Origin: Gordius sp. MW1
Taxonomy: Eukaryota; Nematomorpha; Gordioida; Gordea; Gordiidae
Length of the DNA: 64,000 bases
Assembly (NCBI GenBank): GCA_964036665.1
Contig: OZ038528.1
Location: 13,336,501 to 13,400,500 of the forward strand
Direction of reading: 5' to 3'
The notes below the pieces were generated by a model, which saw nothing but the letters and a program-made list of their open reading frames with translations, was not told the DNA's origin and searched no databases. Within the stretch, counting starts at the first letter, position 1. Every line of letters begins with the position of its first letter. This document shows positions 1 to 11,136 of this stretch, in pieces. Made by a program: the position numbers and the translations under genes.

Positions 1-1443
1 CTGTATCACCTTGCAGAACCGCCTGAGCCATTAAAAACATTGCTGGCTGGTTATAACACTGATTCTAAACATTTTTTATCCATCAGGAAATACAACTCCT
101 GTTTTCAAATGACGTCGTTAGGCGCTGATGTTGTAACCACACAATTCATGCCTACATTCAAGGTAAAAGGTCAAATTTATCATAATGCCGGCTCCCTCCT
201 TCCATTGCCAGAAGGGCAACATAAGTTCCTACAACTATATTTTATCGGAGATGATGAGATAGAATTAGGTGCACGCCTCGACATTTTTAGAAGATCCATC
301 GTTTCACAGCTTCAGTTGCTGCTTCATGCTAATAATAATTTAGTGCGTTTATTCAAAACTGCACTGGACAGAATGCCTTCAGATACCCACAAAATAGTCA
401 TTCATGCTGACAAAACTCCTCCGGGAGAACATGGGAGAAGATTTAATGCCCCAACTATACATGAAGTCGCCATTGTTATATTTGGGGATCAATTCCAACC
501 TAGAGACATTGTGCTTCATAGGAGAAACAATGCTATGACAAAGGTTTCTGATACTCATCGCTGCTATGACCCCCTACAATATCCAATTATATTTTGGGAT
601 GGTGCTGACGAATATCACTTTAACGTTAAGATGATAAATCCAATCAATGGCGAACCTACAAACTCAAAATGCAGCGCTATGAACTAAGCGGACGGGGACA
701 ATTTTATTTTAAAATGCCGGCAATTATTCCACCAATACATCGTGGATATGTATGCCAAAATTGAATCGGAGCGTTTGCTATACATCCGCTTAAATCAGAC
801 TAAACTTCGCTCAGAAGTATATATCCATTTGCGAGATGCTCTTCGTAACGACCAAAAATATTGTCTATCCCCAAGCATTATAGCAATTTCTTCCTTTCTA
901 AGGAAGAAGTTAAGCTGCGAAGCATCTCTTACCCGAACCTACAACCCTCTTTATAACGCCTCACTACTTTTCTGCATGAATAATTAAAGTTAGTATTATT
1001 TCTATTTATCCACTCATAACTTTTAGCAATTACCATTAAAGCCCATTGATTTTACTCGCGTATCACCTTTTAAATTCTATAATTTTATATTTCTTTTAGC
1101 ATTTCTCCCCTTTTTATTGATTTTGACTGGACCTTTCACTGGACAAGATGTCCTCATACCACAAATCCTGCCGTTTTTTTGTGCGCTAATAACTTTTGAA
1201 GTTCTCAACCGATTGCCACCAAATTTGGCCAGATTATTGCCTTAGCATTGTAGATGTATTAATAAATATTTTATATCGCTCTTCAATAAATATTATGGAT
1301 ATTTATTTGCATTAGCATTAGGACCTTTCACATTATAAATTATTTCATATATGACCTTATTTTAGATAAGTCTTATTAATAGGTTATACTTATTTAACCA
1401 CTTAAGGACTGAGCCAAAGCAACGCTTGGCCGGGCACAGCTAG
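1..1443 (+). mobile_element. Helitron, internally deleted copy (5' end outside window)
   Basis: The copy ends at CTAG (1440-1443), preceded by a hairpin (GCCAA...TTGGC, 1413-1430) as expected for a Helitron 3' end. It contains the N-terminal Rep part of the RepHel protein and then jumps, near 853, straight into the 3' tail that follows the helicase in the related copy at 2340-2912. About 110 bp after that junction is nearly identical to 2338-2461. This marks an internal deletion derivative. The next element begins at the very next base with TCTATATATATA. Confidence 0.85.
40..987 (+). pseudogene. Helitron RepHel protein, N-terminal (Helitron_like_N) remnant
   Basis: Residues from 40 onward match the Helitron-like N-terminal domain: a block around GQIYHNAGSLLP, a block around PPGEHGRRFNAPT, and RDIVLHRR, then LQYPIIFWDGADEYHF. 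The frame stops at 685. A downstream frame (742-987) continues the same protein with VDMYAKIESERLLYIRLNQ, the conserved stretch that follows in intact RepHel proteins. The two pieces are out of frame and the helicase core is missing, so the gene cannot make transposase. In intact elements the protein nicks and unwinds DNA for rolling-circle transposition. Confidence 0.85.
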
Positions 1444-1907
1444 TCTATATATATAAAAATCTAAGTCCCTTTTTTTGAACGCTAATAACGTTTAGAGTTC
1501 TCAACCGATTGCCAATAAATTTGGCCAGATTATTGCCTTAGCATTGTAGATGGTTTATAGATACTTTTTATCAACCTGCGACAGCGGGAACCCTGTTTTT
1601 TGGTTGTCTATACTGCCATCTGGCGGAATATTTATACTACGTTTTTTGTACTTATTTATCGTTATGGTGCTACTTATTGTCTTAAACTCTTTTCCACGAT
1701 AGCTTTAATTTTTTACTCAACTACGCCCGTTTTTTTCACAGTATATAAAGCTGCAACAATTAAATAATCTCGATACCGTAAAACATCACCATTTTCTTAA
1801 ATAAATATAACGCGCGCTTAAGAAACATTCCCACGTTTCGTGCTTTTTTGCTTTTAATTGATTTTATGAAGTTCGGTAATTAATTTCAACTACCAAAAAT
1901 TCACATA
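1444..1907 (+). mobile_element. Helitron 5' end fragment, head-to-tail after the first copy
   Basis: It starts with TCTATATATATAAAAATC directly after the CTAG of the preceding copy. It shares the block around GTTCTCAACCGATTGCCA with the copy starting at 1908. It is interrupted at 1908 by another Helitron 5' end. Confidence 0.65.
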
Positions 1908-2912
1908 TCTATATATATGAAAATGTAACTCCGTTTTCTTAGGCCTAACTCCTAAAGGTCTCGACCGATTGTCACCAAATTTGGTCAGATTATTGCCCTA
2001 GCATCCTAGATAGTTTATAAATACTTTTTATCAACATGCGACACCCTTAACCCTGTTTTTTTGGTAGTCTCTAACTTGACTGGACCTTTCACGGGAGAAG
2101 ATGTTTTCATACCACGGATCCCTTTAATTCCAACAGATATGCCCTTTGAATTTAAAAGATTGCAATTTCCTTTCTAACTCGCATTTGCTATAACCATTAA
2201 CAAAGCTCAAGGCCAGTCCCTTGCAATTTGTGGATCGATCTAGAAACAGATTGTTTCTCACATGGACAATTATATGTTGCATGTTCGCGCTTCGGCGATC
2301 CGCTAAATCTCTATATCTACTAGAAAATAACATGACCAAAAATATTGTCTATCCCTAAGCATTATAGCAATTTGTTCCTTTTTAAGGCATAAGTTAAGCT
2401 GCGAAGCATCTCTTATCAGAACCTACAACCCTCTTTATAACGCCTCACTACTTTTCTGCATGATATTTATCCACTCATAACTTTTAGCAATTACCATTAA
2501 AGCCCATTGATTTTATTCGCGTATAATCACCTTTTAAATTCTATAATTTCATATTTCTTTTATCATTTCTCCCCTTTTTATTACGCCAGAGTACTATAAC
2601 CAAATTTGACGAGACATTAACAAGAAGCTATAATACTGTACGTATATTACCTTATTCTTCATAAGACCTATCTTTGGTTTACCCTTTATCCATCAACTTT
2701 CCCTTGCAGGTCTTATTTTACTATTTACATCATTTTTTACATTATATTTCAGCCAAAATCTTCATACAGCTCTTTATTACCCATACATTATTATAAGCTT
2801 TTTATATTTTATTTCATATATGACCCCATTTTAGATAAGTCTTAGTAATAGGTTATACTTATTTAACCACTTAAGGACTGAGCCAATGCAACGCTTGGCC
2901 GGGCACAGCTAA
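1908..2912 (+). mobile_element. Nested Helitron copy with both ends
   Basis: The 5' end TCTATATATATGAAAATG starts at 1908 after an A. The 3' end is hairpin plus CTAA (2909-2912) followed by a T, which fits Helitron insertion between A and T. About 1 kb long. It carries only the C-terminal helicase segment. The last 90 bp are almost identical to the end of the first copy (1355-1443). Confidence 0.8.
2104..2375 (+). pseudogene. Helitron helicase (Pif1-like) C-terminal remnant
   Basis: Plus-strand translation gives PTDMPFEFKRLQFPF, then AITINKAQGQSLAICGIDLE and SHGQLYVACSRFGDPLNLY. This is the conserved final motif set of Pif1-family/Helitron helicases (the NKAQGQS and VACSR motifs). It has a frame break near 2177 and no upstream Rep or helicase core. 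An open frame on the opposite strand here is a shadow. Confidence 0.8.
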
Positions 2913-3039
2913 TGATAGATAAAATAATGGATTGTTTAGCCAATAAACCTTTCTTTGTATCACAGCGGATTCATGGTCATCATACCATCGGTAATTTGTA
3001 CATAATTTGAAATCAATTTCTTAATATTATTAGTTCATT

Positions 3040-4441
3040 TTTAGGCATGACTGTCCACTGGTTGGATGTAGTCACTTTAGAAAGAAAATCAGCATGTTTA
3101 GCTTGCCAAAGGCTAACTAGCAAACATACATTTGATTATTTAGCAGAAACAAATTCAAACCTTCTTAAAAGATTTAAGATACAGAACAAGTCACTGACAA
3201 TGCAAGAAATTTTTTAAAGGCCTTTAGGTATAAATAAATAGTCTACATTTTATATTTTTAAACAAATTATAGGTTATTTGAGAAAGTATCTGAAGATGAG
3301 GAAGATGAAATTGTGTGATTTCCATTAAATGAAATATTTGAATATCAAAGTAGGCAGGAAAATTTTATTTACCTCCCAAAACATCACTCTTGCATGCCAC
3401 AATCTTAATCTAGTGGCAAGTGTCGATGCTGAAAAGGCACTAGAAATTCCATCTTTTAAAAACATATTAAAAAGTGCACTTGATAAATGCAAAAATTTAT
3501 GGAACAAGCAAAATCAGTCGACATCATTTGCTGATGATGTAAAGAAAAATTTATCAGGTTGCTTATAAGACCTGTTGTTACAAGATGGAATTCATATTAT
3601 AATTCCTTAAAATTAATAGACTCATTAATAAAAGATAAAGCTCATTTATTTGACAAAGTATTCGACATGGGAGGATTAGCAAGGCTTACAACCAATGATA
3701 AAATATTTTTGGAAGAATACTGTACTGTAAGTCCTAATAAAATTTTTTAGGATAAATATTATAATAAATTTTAAATATTAAAAAAGATCATGGAACCTGT
3801 TGCTACCGCTCTCACTATTTTAGAAAGTGAGGAAAATATGCATTTGGGCTATTTGACCCCAAAGATAACAATAGTTATTTTGAAATTAAAAAAAATTACT
3901 AGCCTAAAATATGGTCAACCATTGATTGACGCTGTATTAAATGGGATTAATAAAAGGTAATAAACCTATTACTATCAAATTAATTGCATATATTTTCTTT
4001 TTTTTTTAAAGATTTCAACATATATATGAAGATCAATATCTTCTTTCGGCCATTATACATCCAATGTTCAAGCTTCAATGGCCTTGGATTAAACTTCGAG
4101 AAAATGAACCTTTAAAGAATAATCTTTTAGTATTATTGAAAAAAGGGATTGAAACTCCTAGAAATGATAACGAAAGAATTGTCAATTCCGAAATATCATT
4201 TTTTGACGAGGAAGTAGAGGGGGGATTGGAGGATGATATTTTGTCGCAATTTTTTGAAGCGAGGGACAAAAAATTTAATGTTTTTAATAAATTTCCTCCG
4301 TTAAAAAATTTGTTTATTAAGTATAATACTCCAATCCCCTCATCTGCCCCTGTGGAGCGGGTTTTTAGTAAAGCTAGTGCTGTATTAACTGCCAAGCGTT
4401 CCTGCTTATCAGACGAGATTTTGAGAAACAATTATTATTAA
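3040..4441 (+). pseudogene. hAT-superfamily transposase, degenerate
   Basis: Several frames together give a hAT transposase. 3040-3230 contains MTVHWLDVVTLERKSACLAC and VTDNARNFLKAFR. 3350-3560 contains NLNLVASVDAEKAL and CKNLWNKQNQS. 3559-3750 starts RPVVTRWNSYYNSLK, the conserved TRWNS block. 4064-4441 ends with the dimerisation region IPSSAPVERVFSKASAVLT. Frameshifts and stops near 3317, 3390, 3560 and 3750 break it, so it is inactive. The family excises and inserts DNA with 8-bp target duplications. Confidence 0.85.
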
Positions 4442-4604
4442 AAATCAATTTATAAATAATCTTTATTCGCTCTATTAAATTATATTGATTTATAATAATA
4501 TTGTCGAAATAAAACTATCATTTTTTATCATGGCTATTTATTGTAATAAAAAATATAAGACATTTATTTATATTAAATTAAATTTTAAAAAAATTTATCA
4601 TAAA

Positions 4605-4725
4605 ATTTTGAACGTTCGTAAACGCGTTCACGAACGTGAACGCGTTCCTTTTTTTTTAAAACGAACGTGAACACGTTCGATTTTTGTCAATGAAGGCTGA
4701 ACGCGAACGCGTTTGATTTTTTTAC
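4605..4725. repeat. Cluster of CGTTC/GAACG palindromes next to the hAT remnant
   Basis: At least seven copies of GAACG or CGTTC lie within 120 bp, arranged as overlapping inverted repeats such as GTTCACGAACGTGAACGCG. Subterminal repeats of this kind are typical transposase-binding sites near hAT ends, so this is probably the 3' subterminal region of the hAT element just upstream. Confidence 0.5.
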
Positions 4726-5034
4726 CAATGTTTACAGCACTACTGTTTTCTCATTTTATATCAATAACCTAATTATTTAAGATGGTGGCAAAGCAAAAAA
4801 CCTAAGTAGTTTTATTAAAACATTATAACCTTAAATAAGGGTTTTAAAAGTTTATTTGTTGGTTTTATGTATCCTGGAGTGCCACTTGTAAAAAAGTTTT
4901 CCCAAGTAGGTCGTTTCTTAGAAGATAGAAGAATTCGAGTGACCGGGAATTACCAATTTTTTCTTTTAAAACTGTTTTTATTAACATTTTTAACACAAAC
5001 ATATTGTTTGCCATATCGATATAAAAATTGGACA

Positions 5035-5158
5035 AAATAATAAAAATAAAAAAATTTTACGGGCCCGGGGGGCTTTGTATAAAATTAGCGGGCCGGGCTT
5101 TTAAATTTTTATTACGGGCGGGGCGACTGAACTAAACAGGCCCGTTGCAGGTCTCTAA
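5035..5158. repeat. GC-rich terminal fragment of a GGGCCGGGC-type hAT element
   Basis: A run of GGGCCCGG/GGGCCGGGC motifs sits in otherwise AT-rich DNA and ends in TTGCAGGTCTCT. The end resembles the TIR of the complete hAT copy at 17030-18142 (TGCAGGGCTCT). No matching left end was found. The following stretch to the end of UTP6 (5159-5723) holds no recognised feature. Confidence 0.5.
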
Positions 5159-5723
5159 ACTAGCTTTATTTCTTACCCTCTTTTATATATTTCCCACTTT
5201 TATATTTCGCCTTTATAATGTTTCTATACGAATAAAAAATATTTAAAAAATATTTTATATTTAATCTTATAATAAAGTGAAAAATTTTAACATCATGTTT
5301 CGGCATATGACAAAGCTAAATTGAAATATTAAATAACTTAAAATTTTGGAAATTATTCTAACAATTCAAATCAACAAATATAAATTTATTAGGTTCAAAA
5401 AATAGGCTAAAATTTGGAGCTAATAGTTTTTAAAACAAATCAACCTTCATTGGCTTGTTACTTTTTGTCGTTTAACAAGATAAGTAAAGTTATTAATTAG
5501 AAAACATCAACATATTTAATCTAAACTAGGGGGGTTTATAAATGGTTTCGTGGGATTGATAAAAAAGGTGCCCTTAGATATTGATTATTTCCGAGTATAT
5601 TTAATCATTATTATTCATTTTGACTTAAGCAAAAATTTAAATAGTAAAGCCACCTAGCTACGTCTCTGAGTTCCTTATAGATGTATTTATAATAGACCTC
5701 ATGTTATTTAAATATTTATTGAT

Positions 5724-7898
5724 TTACAAATAAAAATCAAGAGAGTTTAAGGCATATGATTTTATAAAAAGTGGTAACATATTAGGTTGTAACACTTTTA
5801 ACGCTTTCTGATATATATGACTATGCGAAGATAACATATTTTTGGCATCATCCGTGTAATAGCAAGATTTAAATTTGATGTAATCTATCCATAACTGTGG
5901 CAGCTCCGAGCCATACATTTCTAACGCGTCTCGATACATTAACTCAATTTGGTCCAAGTCACTAGATGCACATGATATTTTAACTAATTCCCGTTTGTTC
6001 TTTTTTCGGCTAGAAAAGTAGGACTTAACTTCGCCTATATCATTTGCTAACGCGGCAGATTTGTATAAGCTAATAGCTTTTTCGAAAAATTCAAATGAAA
6101 CTGGTCTTTGTTTCAATTTTTGGTAGAGTGTGATTCCCGCAGATTTCCCCTGTAAGTCAAACACAAATTTTAAATAATGAACTTTGATTTGCTCGATAAG
6201 AGGTTGTAATGAGATGGTATTCAATATGATTTCGGCAAAGTCTATCATTATGTGGATATCGTCTGGATTTATTATCGCTGATTTTTTTTCAAACCAATTC
6301 AATACCGTAACGCAAATTCTTTTAGAGTCGGTTTGGCATTTATTTAATTGAAAATCCCGAAGAACTTTGAGAACTTGGTCACAATTATCTTTTACCGTAG
6401 CCATTTGGATTAATAATTCCCAAAATAACAATACTTTAGGATGTCTAATAACGGCTTCGTTTAAAAGATTTTCATAGGCATTTCCCAGCGAATCACCTAA
6501 ATTTGAGTTGGTTAAATCGAGCCAAAAATTATTAACAAAATGTAGAAACTTCTCCCAAACTATTAAATCACATTTCAAATTAGAATGCAAAACACTAGAG
6601 CATTCTATTACAAGTTTGTGAAAAAGGTTATCACAATCTAGAGTTTTAAATGGAATTGATTGCTGATTCAAAAAATCTACGATGCACAAAATCATACTTT
6701 GTGTAGGAGTTTTATGTATAGCATTAAGCATTAACTTTAAACATGAGTCTAGACACTCATTAGGTTGACTTTTTTTTGGCAATATTTTTTTCCAAGCCAT
6801 ATAAAATTGTACGGTCCACAAAACTTCATCGTTAATTGCAGGTACCTTCAAATGGTCAAGCATCTGATCTATAAGAGAGTAATTTGAGCCAACCAAAAAG
6901 GTGGGATTGTTGGCAATTTCAAAAAATTTGATGATAAAATTAGACAGACTGGCAATTTCACAGTTATTTAGATTATTATTTACTTGCCATTTTTTAAAAA
7001 AGGCTTTAAGGGCATGTTTAATGACTATCATTGCCATTTGCCCTGTCATAATTGGATCATTACCTTTGTCCTCCTTTGAGTCAGTAGCTTGCAATGTGTT
7101 AAAATCAAAGTGTTCCGTTGCTGGTTCATCAGTAATGTGAATCTTTAATTTATTTTGTGCTTTATTACAAGGATGAAAGTTTATAATGCTTGATCTTTGA
7201 ATAATTCTAGCTCTGTATTCAAGTTCTATTTTAAAGTATACTAGCCATAACATATCAGCACTCTTCTCATTTTCCTTTGCAATGTATAACTCAAAATTGG
7301 TACCATGGTATCTAAGTGCCCGTTTTAATAGGGCTCGGACGCGTTCAATGGGTTCAATCTCTGCATCAACTTCTGACCATTCCCAATAGGCGGCTTCAAT
7401 CCAGACAGGGATAGCGTTGGGATTAGCTCCATGACATGCTAAGTAATCTGTATATAATGCACTAACACCTGCCTTTGCTGCAGTTATATCACTAGATTGA
7501 TGGAGAGTTAATTTTGAAGATAATAATTGTTTAATACTTTTTTTCAAAAATGATATGTAATCATTCCAAACCACAAGTTCATTAGAAAAAACTTTAAGTG
7601 CATCGCGAAAAATTCGTTCAATGTTACAATTTATAGCATGTTCAATAGAATTGAATTCTAAATGATGAGCTTTAAATTTAAGGTGTCTTAGCCTTGCCAA
7701 ATCAAGTAGCGACATTTCATAATTAATGTAGGATAAATAATCTTTATACAATTTTTTCCTTCGTCGTAGTCTGTATTCATGTTCACGTTTTTGCGTAATT
7801 ATTGCCTTTATTTCAGATTCATCAAAAAGTTTAGCATGCTTTAAAGCCTCAAGACTTGAAATGCTTTCCTCCAGCTTGAGTTGTACAAATTCAGCCAT
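5724..7898 (-). CDS. UTP6: U3 small nucleolar RNA-associated protein 6 homologue
   Basis: A single uninterrupted frame of 724 residues. The N-terminus (MAEFVQLKLEESISSLEALK, then KLFDESEIKAI and RRRKKLYKDYLSYINYE) matches the N-terminal domain of UTP6, followed by HAT (half-a-tetratricopeptide) repeats, e.g. IERIFRDALKVFSNELVVWNDYI near residues 94-116. The C-terminus (PVSFEFFEKAIS..., then LMYRDALEMYGSELPQLWIDY) aligns with the end of animal UTP6. The protein belongs to the UTP-B part of the small-subunit processome and acts in the nucleolus in early 18S rRNA maturation. It is longer than the roughly 600 residues of vertebrate UTP6. An AATAAA signal lies four bases past the stop (5715-5720, minus). 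Lack of introns is unusual beside the intron-rich genes in this window: either the gene lost its introns or it is an intact retrocopy. The start ATG is the first in frame. Confidence 0.9.
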   Translation of the reverse strand: MAEFVQLKLEESISSLEALKHAKLFDESEIKAIITQKREHEYRLRRRKKLYKDYLSYINYEMSLLDLARLRHLKFKAHHLEFNSIEHAINCNIERIFRDALKVFSNELVVWNDYISFLKKSIKQLLSSKLTLHQSSDITAAKAGVSALYTDYLACHGANPNAIPVWIEAAYWEWSEVDAEIEPIERVRALLKRALRYHGTNFELYIAKENEKSADMLWLVYFKIELEYRARIIQRSSIINFHPCNKAQNKLKIHITDEPATEHFDFNTLQATDSKEDKGNDPIMTGQMAMIVIKHALKAFFKKWQVNNNLNNCEIASLSNFIIKFFEIANNPTFLVGSNYSLIDQMLDHLKVPAINDEVLWTVQFYMAWKKILPKKSQPNECLDSCLKLMLNAIHKTPTQSMILCIVDFLNQQSIPFKTLDCDNLFHKLVIECSSVLHSNLKCDLIVWEKFLHFVNNFWLDLTNSNLGDSLGNAYENLLNEAVIRHPKVLLFWELLIQMATVKDNCDQVLKVLRDFQLNKCQTDSKRICVTVLNWFEKKSAIINPDDIHIMIDFAEIILNTISLQPLIEQIKVHYLKFVFDLQGKSAGITLYQKLKQRPVSFEFFEKAISLYKSAALANDIGEVKSYFSSRKKNKRELVKISCASSDLDQIELMYRDALEMYGSELPQLWIDYIKFKSCYYTDDAKNMLSSHSHIYQKALKVLQPNMLPLFIKSYALNSLDFYL

Positions 7899-8301
7899 AA
7901 AAGTTAGTTTTTGAGTTCAAATAAATATTTTGTTTCTTTAATCTATTATTAAAAAAAAAATCTAAAATTTTGCAATGACATTACTTAATCAAAAATGAAC
8001 ATAGAAACTCTATTAGAGTAATTTGACTTAACTAACACCCCAAAATTATAATAAATTAACTATACACACCTGTTTGAGAAAGCATAATTTCAATTGCAAA
8101 AATTCTCTGTTACAGTCATTGTGTTTAATATCAGATTTAGTCATAATGCATTTAGAATAATTTAAAGCCTTAAAATATATAACATTTAATAATCTTATAC
8201 CTCTATTTTACAAACGTAAACTGATTTCGAATATGAAGAAAATTTTTGTTTTGCTCGGTTTAAGGAACTAGTCATAATGGTACCTAAAACATACGTTATA
8301 T
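7899..8301. other. UTP6 upstream flank, nothing recognised
   Basis: AT-rich sequence upstream of UTP6. It presumably holds the promoter, but no TATA box, TE or coding signal could be supported. Confidence 0.4.
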
Positions 8302-8309
8302 AATATAGA

Positions 8310-8616
8310 CATAGACTAATAAAACCTAGACTGCCGAACAGCTGATTTTTACAATTGAAATCAGGCAGACACCAAAATAGCTGCCATCTTGTAGGAAAAA
8401 CTCAATAACAGGCATATATGTACTTCTCCAGGATAAAATATTGAAGAAAATAAATAAGAATAATAGCTTATTCATAAATTAAAAAAAATAAGTAGATTAG
8501 AACAATAAATTTTGCTGAATTCTATTGTTTAATTACAATTTCCCACAATATGGCGGTTGCTATATTTGCTGTAAAATTATCAGCTGTTCGGCAGTCTATG
8601 GTTTTTATAGTCTATG
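8310..8616. mobile_element. hAT-type MITE with 8-bp target duplication
   Basis: Terminal inverted repeats of about 42 bp begin CATAGACT and contain GACTGCCGAACAGCTGAT (right arm ATCAGCTGTTCGGCAGTC). Flanks are an exact 8-bp duplication AATATAGA (8302-8309 and 8617-8624). The 307-bp element has no coding capacity. Confidence 0.9.
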
Positions 8617-8624
8617 AATATAGA

Positions 8625-10245
8625 TCAAAATAATTAAGATATGTCACCAAGCAGGGGCGTAGGTAAGGGGAGCAAGGCTGGAAGGAGCGGCTGCTCCCCT
8701 CTAGATCCAAAAATTTGTTGAAATTTATTAAAATTATGGCTAAAATTTATAGGGCCCTTTGCCCCTCCCCCCTAAATTATTAGTGCCCCCGCTAATTCCA
8801 ATGCTGGCTACACTTATGCCACCAAGGATTTTAACATAAACTGTCTGATACCTATCAGTAATAAAAATGTTTTATAGGGGGTAATGCTGTTTTTTTATTG
8901 AGGTTTTAACAGGAATTTAAAATGATTCGACATTGGGAATAGGTTAGATGGGCCGTAAGCTTGACTACTTCTAGGTATAGATAAATTGAGCTCCCCCTTT
9001 TATTTAAAAATTAATATATAAATTATTTAGAAGTCATTATATGTAGAAATTGTATAACTTTTAGGCTATAAGCATATAAAACATAAACAACTAATAATAT
9101 TCTCTGTTTTTGTTTTTTCTTTATATTTATACAATTATTTTCTATACACTAATTAACACATTGTTTATAGACTTGTAATTTTTACAAACTTGGTCATAAA
9201 AAGAATTTCTTTTTCTTATATTCTCAATTACTTTTTGAAGGTTTGGCAAATTTACAATTGAATTTAAAAAGGGTTATTTACAATAAAGAATTAGCTTTAT
9301 CGCATTTGCTCATTAATACCATTTGATACCAAATAATAGTAATAGTTATATTGAAATCTATAATTGAATTATTTTAAAACCTTTCTTGTTCCTTCTTTAT
9401 ATACACAAATTATTACAAAAGTGCAGCATGCACAATTGTAAATAATCACACCTTTGGCAAACTTGCCAGGGATAGTCATTAGTTACCAAAGATTTGAGAA
9501 GCATCGTGCCACCCAAATAGACCACATCTTATGTCCATTTTAATATCATAAATTGACAAAGAACTATATTACTATCTAGCCTTGTAATGACAGATCATTT
9601 GGCCATTTCTGATGATGTATTTATAAGCCCAGTGACTCGTCACCCATTTAATTAAACTAAAAAAACAGATAAAATGTCCCCATAAATTAGAGACATTACA
9701 CAGAATGCGTCCAGACTCTAAATACACTCTAAACTTGGCAATCTAGACATATTCTAGGTCAATGACCACAACACACAGTAGCGATGTTGTTTTAATCCGT
9801 TTTAAAAAGGCAATTTCACGTATATATCAAGACATGGTTTTCCCATAAACACTCTACTAAAATTCATTTATGTTTTCAAGAGCAAGAACTTTAAATGAAG
9901 AAAATTGGGGCGGGATTGTAAAGAAGTAGATAGATTGAAGCTGTAAACCTGGAAAATACTATGTACGTTTTAATTCATAAAGTGAGAGGAATAATTACGG
10001 GAAGTTGATCACGTTAATCATTGAATAGGCCTGAAGATTAATTCATGTTCTATAAGATCGTTAAGCCCATGGACGTGAGCGCTTGAGTGTTAAATATATA
10101 ACTGCTTGTTAATTTTAGTGGTTTTTGATAATGCGAGTGTGCCTTTCAGTATTTAGCTGCCAGTTTTTCCACTTGTATAAGTTCTTTTAGAGAAGATTAT
10201 CATTAAACAGCCATAATAAGAATAACAAAATTAGTCTAAATTACA
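8625..10245. other. Intergenic, one decayed MITE, otherwise nothing recognised
   Basis: 8654-8800 resembles the GGGCGTAG family of small MITEs (GGGGCGTAGGTAAGGGGAG at the left, purine/pyrimidine-rich interior). The rest is AT-rich with no convincing ORF, RNA or repeat. Confidence 0.4.
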
Positions 10246-11136
10246 CAGCTCTACAAATATTGACTTTGTGATTGTATCCCGCAATCCAACCAATAATTCT
10301 GATAGAGAATTTTGCTGAAAAATAATATGTTTTTAGTTTTTTTCTACGATTACCAGTTTTTTAGATATACGAGGTTGAAAATGCCAAAAATGCCCTTTTT
10401 TAACCCTTTTTGAGGCTATATTGCCACAGCATTTATAATATTTAGCGAAAAATAGTAATATATTCATGTAGATTAAAGTTTCATCTATAGGTCCATTATT
10501 TTATCTTGTTTATATCACCCTTATACTCAAATTTATACGCGTTTGCGTTAACCCCTTCTCCTTATTAAAATTCGTCCCACTATGTCTGGAAAAAAGAGTT
10601 CATTAGAGTGCATACTACACACGCGCTGTTTACTAACACATCTCTCTCTCCCTTTATCCATCTCTTCCACTCCCGCCCTATATTTATCCAAGCACACATG
10701 AAGGGGGGGGGGGGAGTTGAGGAGAAAGAGAGGAGAGTAGGTAAAGGGAGAGATATATGTGTTAGTAAACAGCACGTGAGTAGTATGAACTCTAATGAAC
10801 TCCTTTTTCCAGACATAGGACGAATTTTGATAAGGAGAAGGGGTTTATGCAAACGCGTGTAAATTTGAATAAAAGGGTGATATGAAAAAATAAAAGAATG
10901 GACCTATAGGTGAAACTTTAATCTACATGAATATATTACTATTTTTCGCTAAATATTAAAAATGCTGTGGCAATATAGCCTCAAAAAGGGTTAAAAAAGG
11001 GCATTTTTGGCATTTTCAACTCCGTATATCTAAAAAACTGGTAATCGTATAAAAAAACTAAAAACATATTATTTTTCAGCAAAATTCTCTATCAGAATTA
11101 TTAGTCGGATTGCGGGATATTTTTTTTGTAGACCTG
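10246..11136. mobile_element. Long palindromic (foldback) MITE, family A
   Basis: Ends are CAGCTCTACAAA and TTTGTAGACCTG. The two arms are inverted copies over almost their full length, e.g. AATTCTGATAGAGAATTTTG at the left against CAAAATTCTCTATCAGAATT at the right, and GTTTACTAACACATCTCT against GAGATATATGTGTTAGTAAAC. They meet near a poly-G loop around 10700. Open frames inside (10548-10862) arise from the palindrome and are not genes. Parts of a second copy are at 54598-54779 and 57261-57490. Confidence 0.85.

Noticed and set aside
4075-4431. 118-residue minus-strand frame
   Set aside because: Antisense shadow of the hAT dimerisation region.
5724-7898. UTP6 as a dead processed pseudogene
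   Set aside because: The frame is intact over 724 codons with a polyadenylation signal; decay would have introduced stops.
10548-10862. Three overlapping 75-90-residue frames
   Set aside because: Arise from the two arms of a palindromic MITE and mirror one another.
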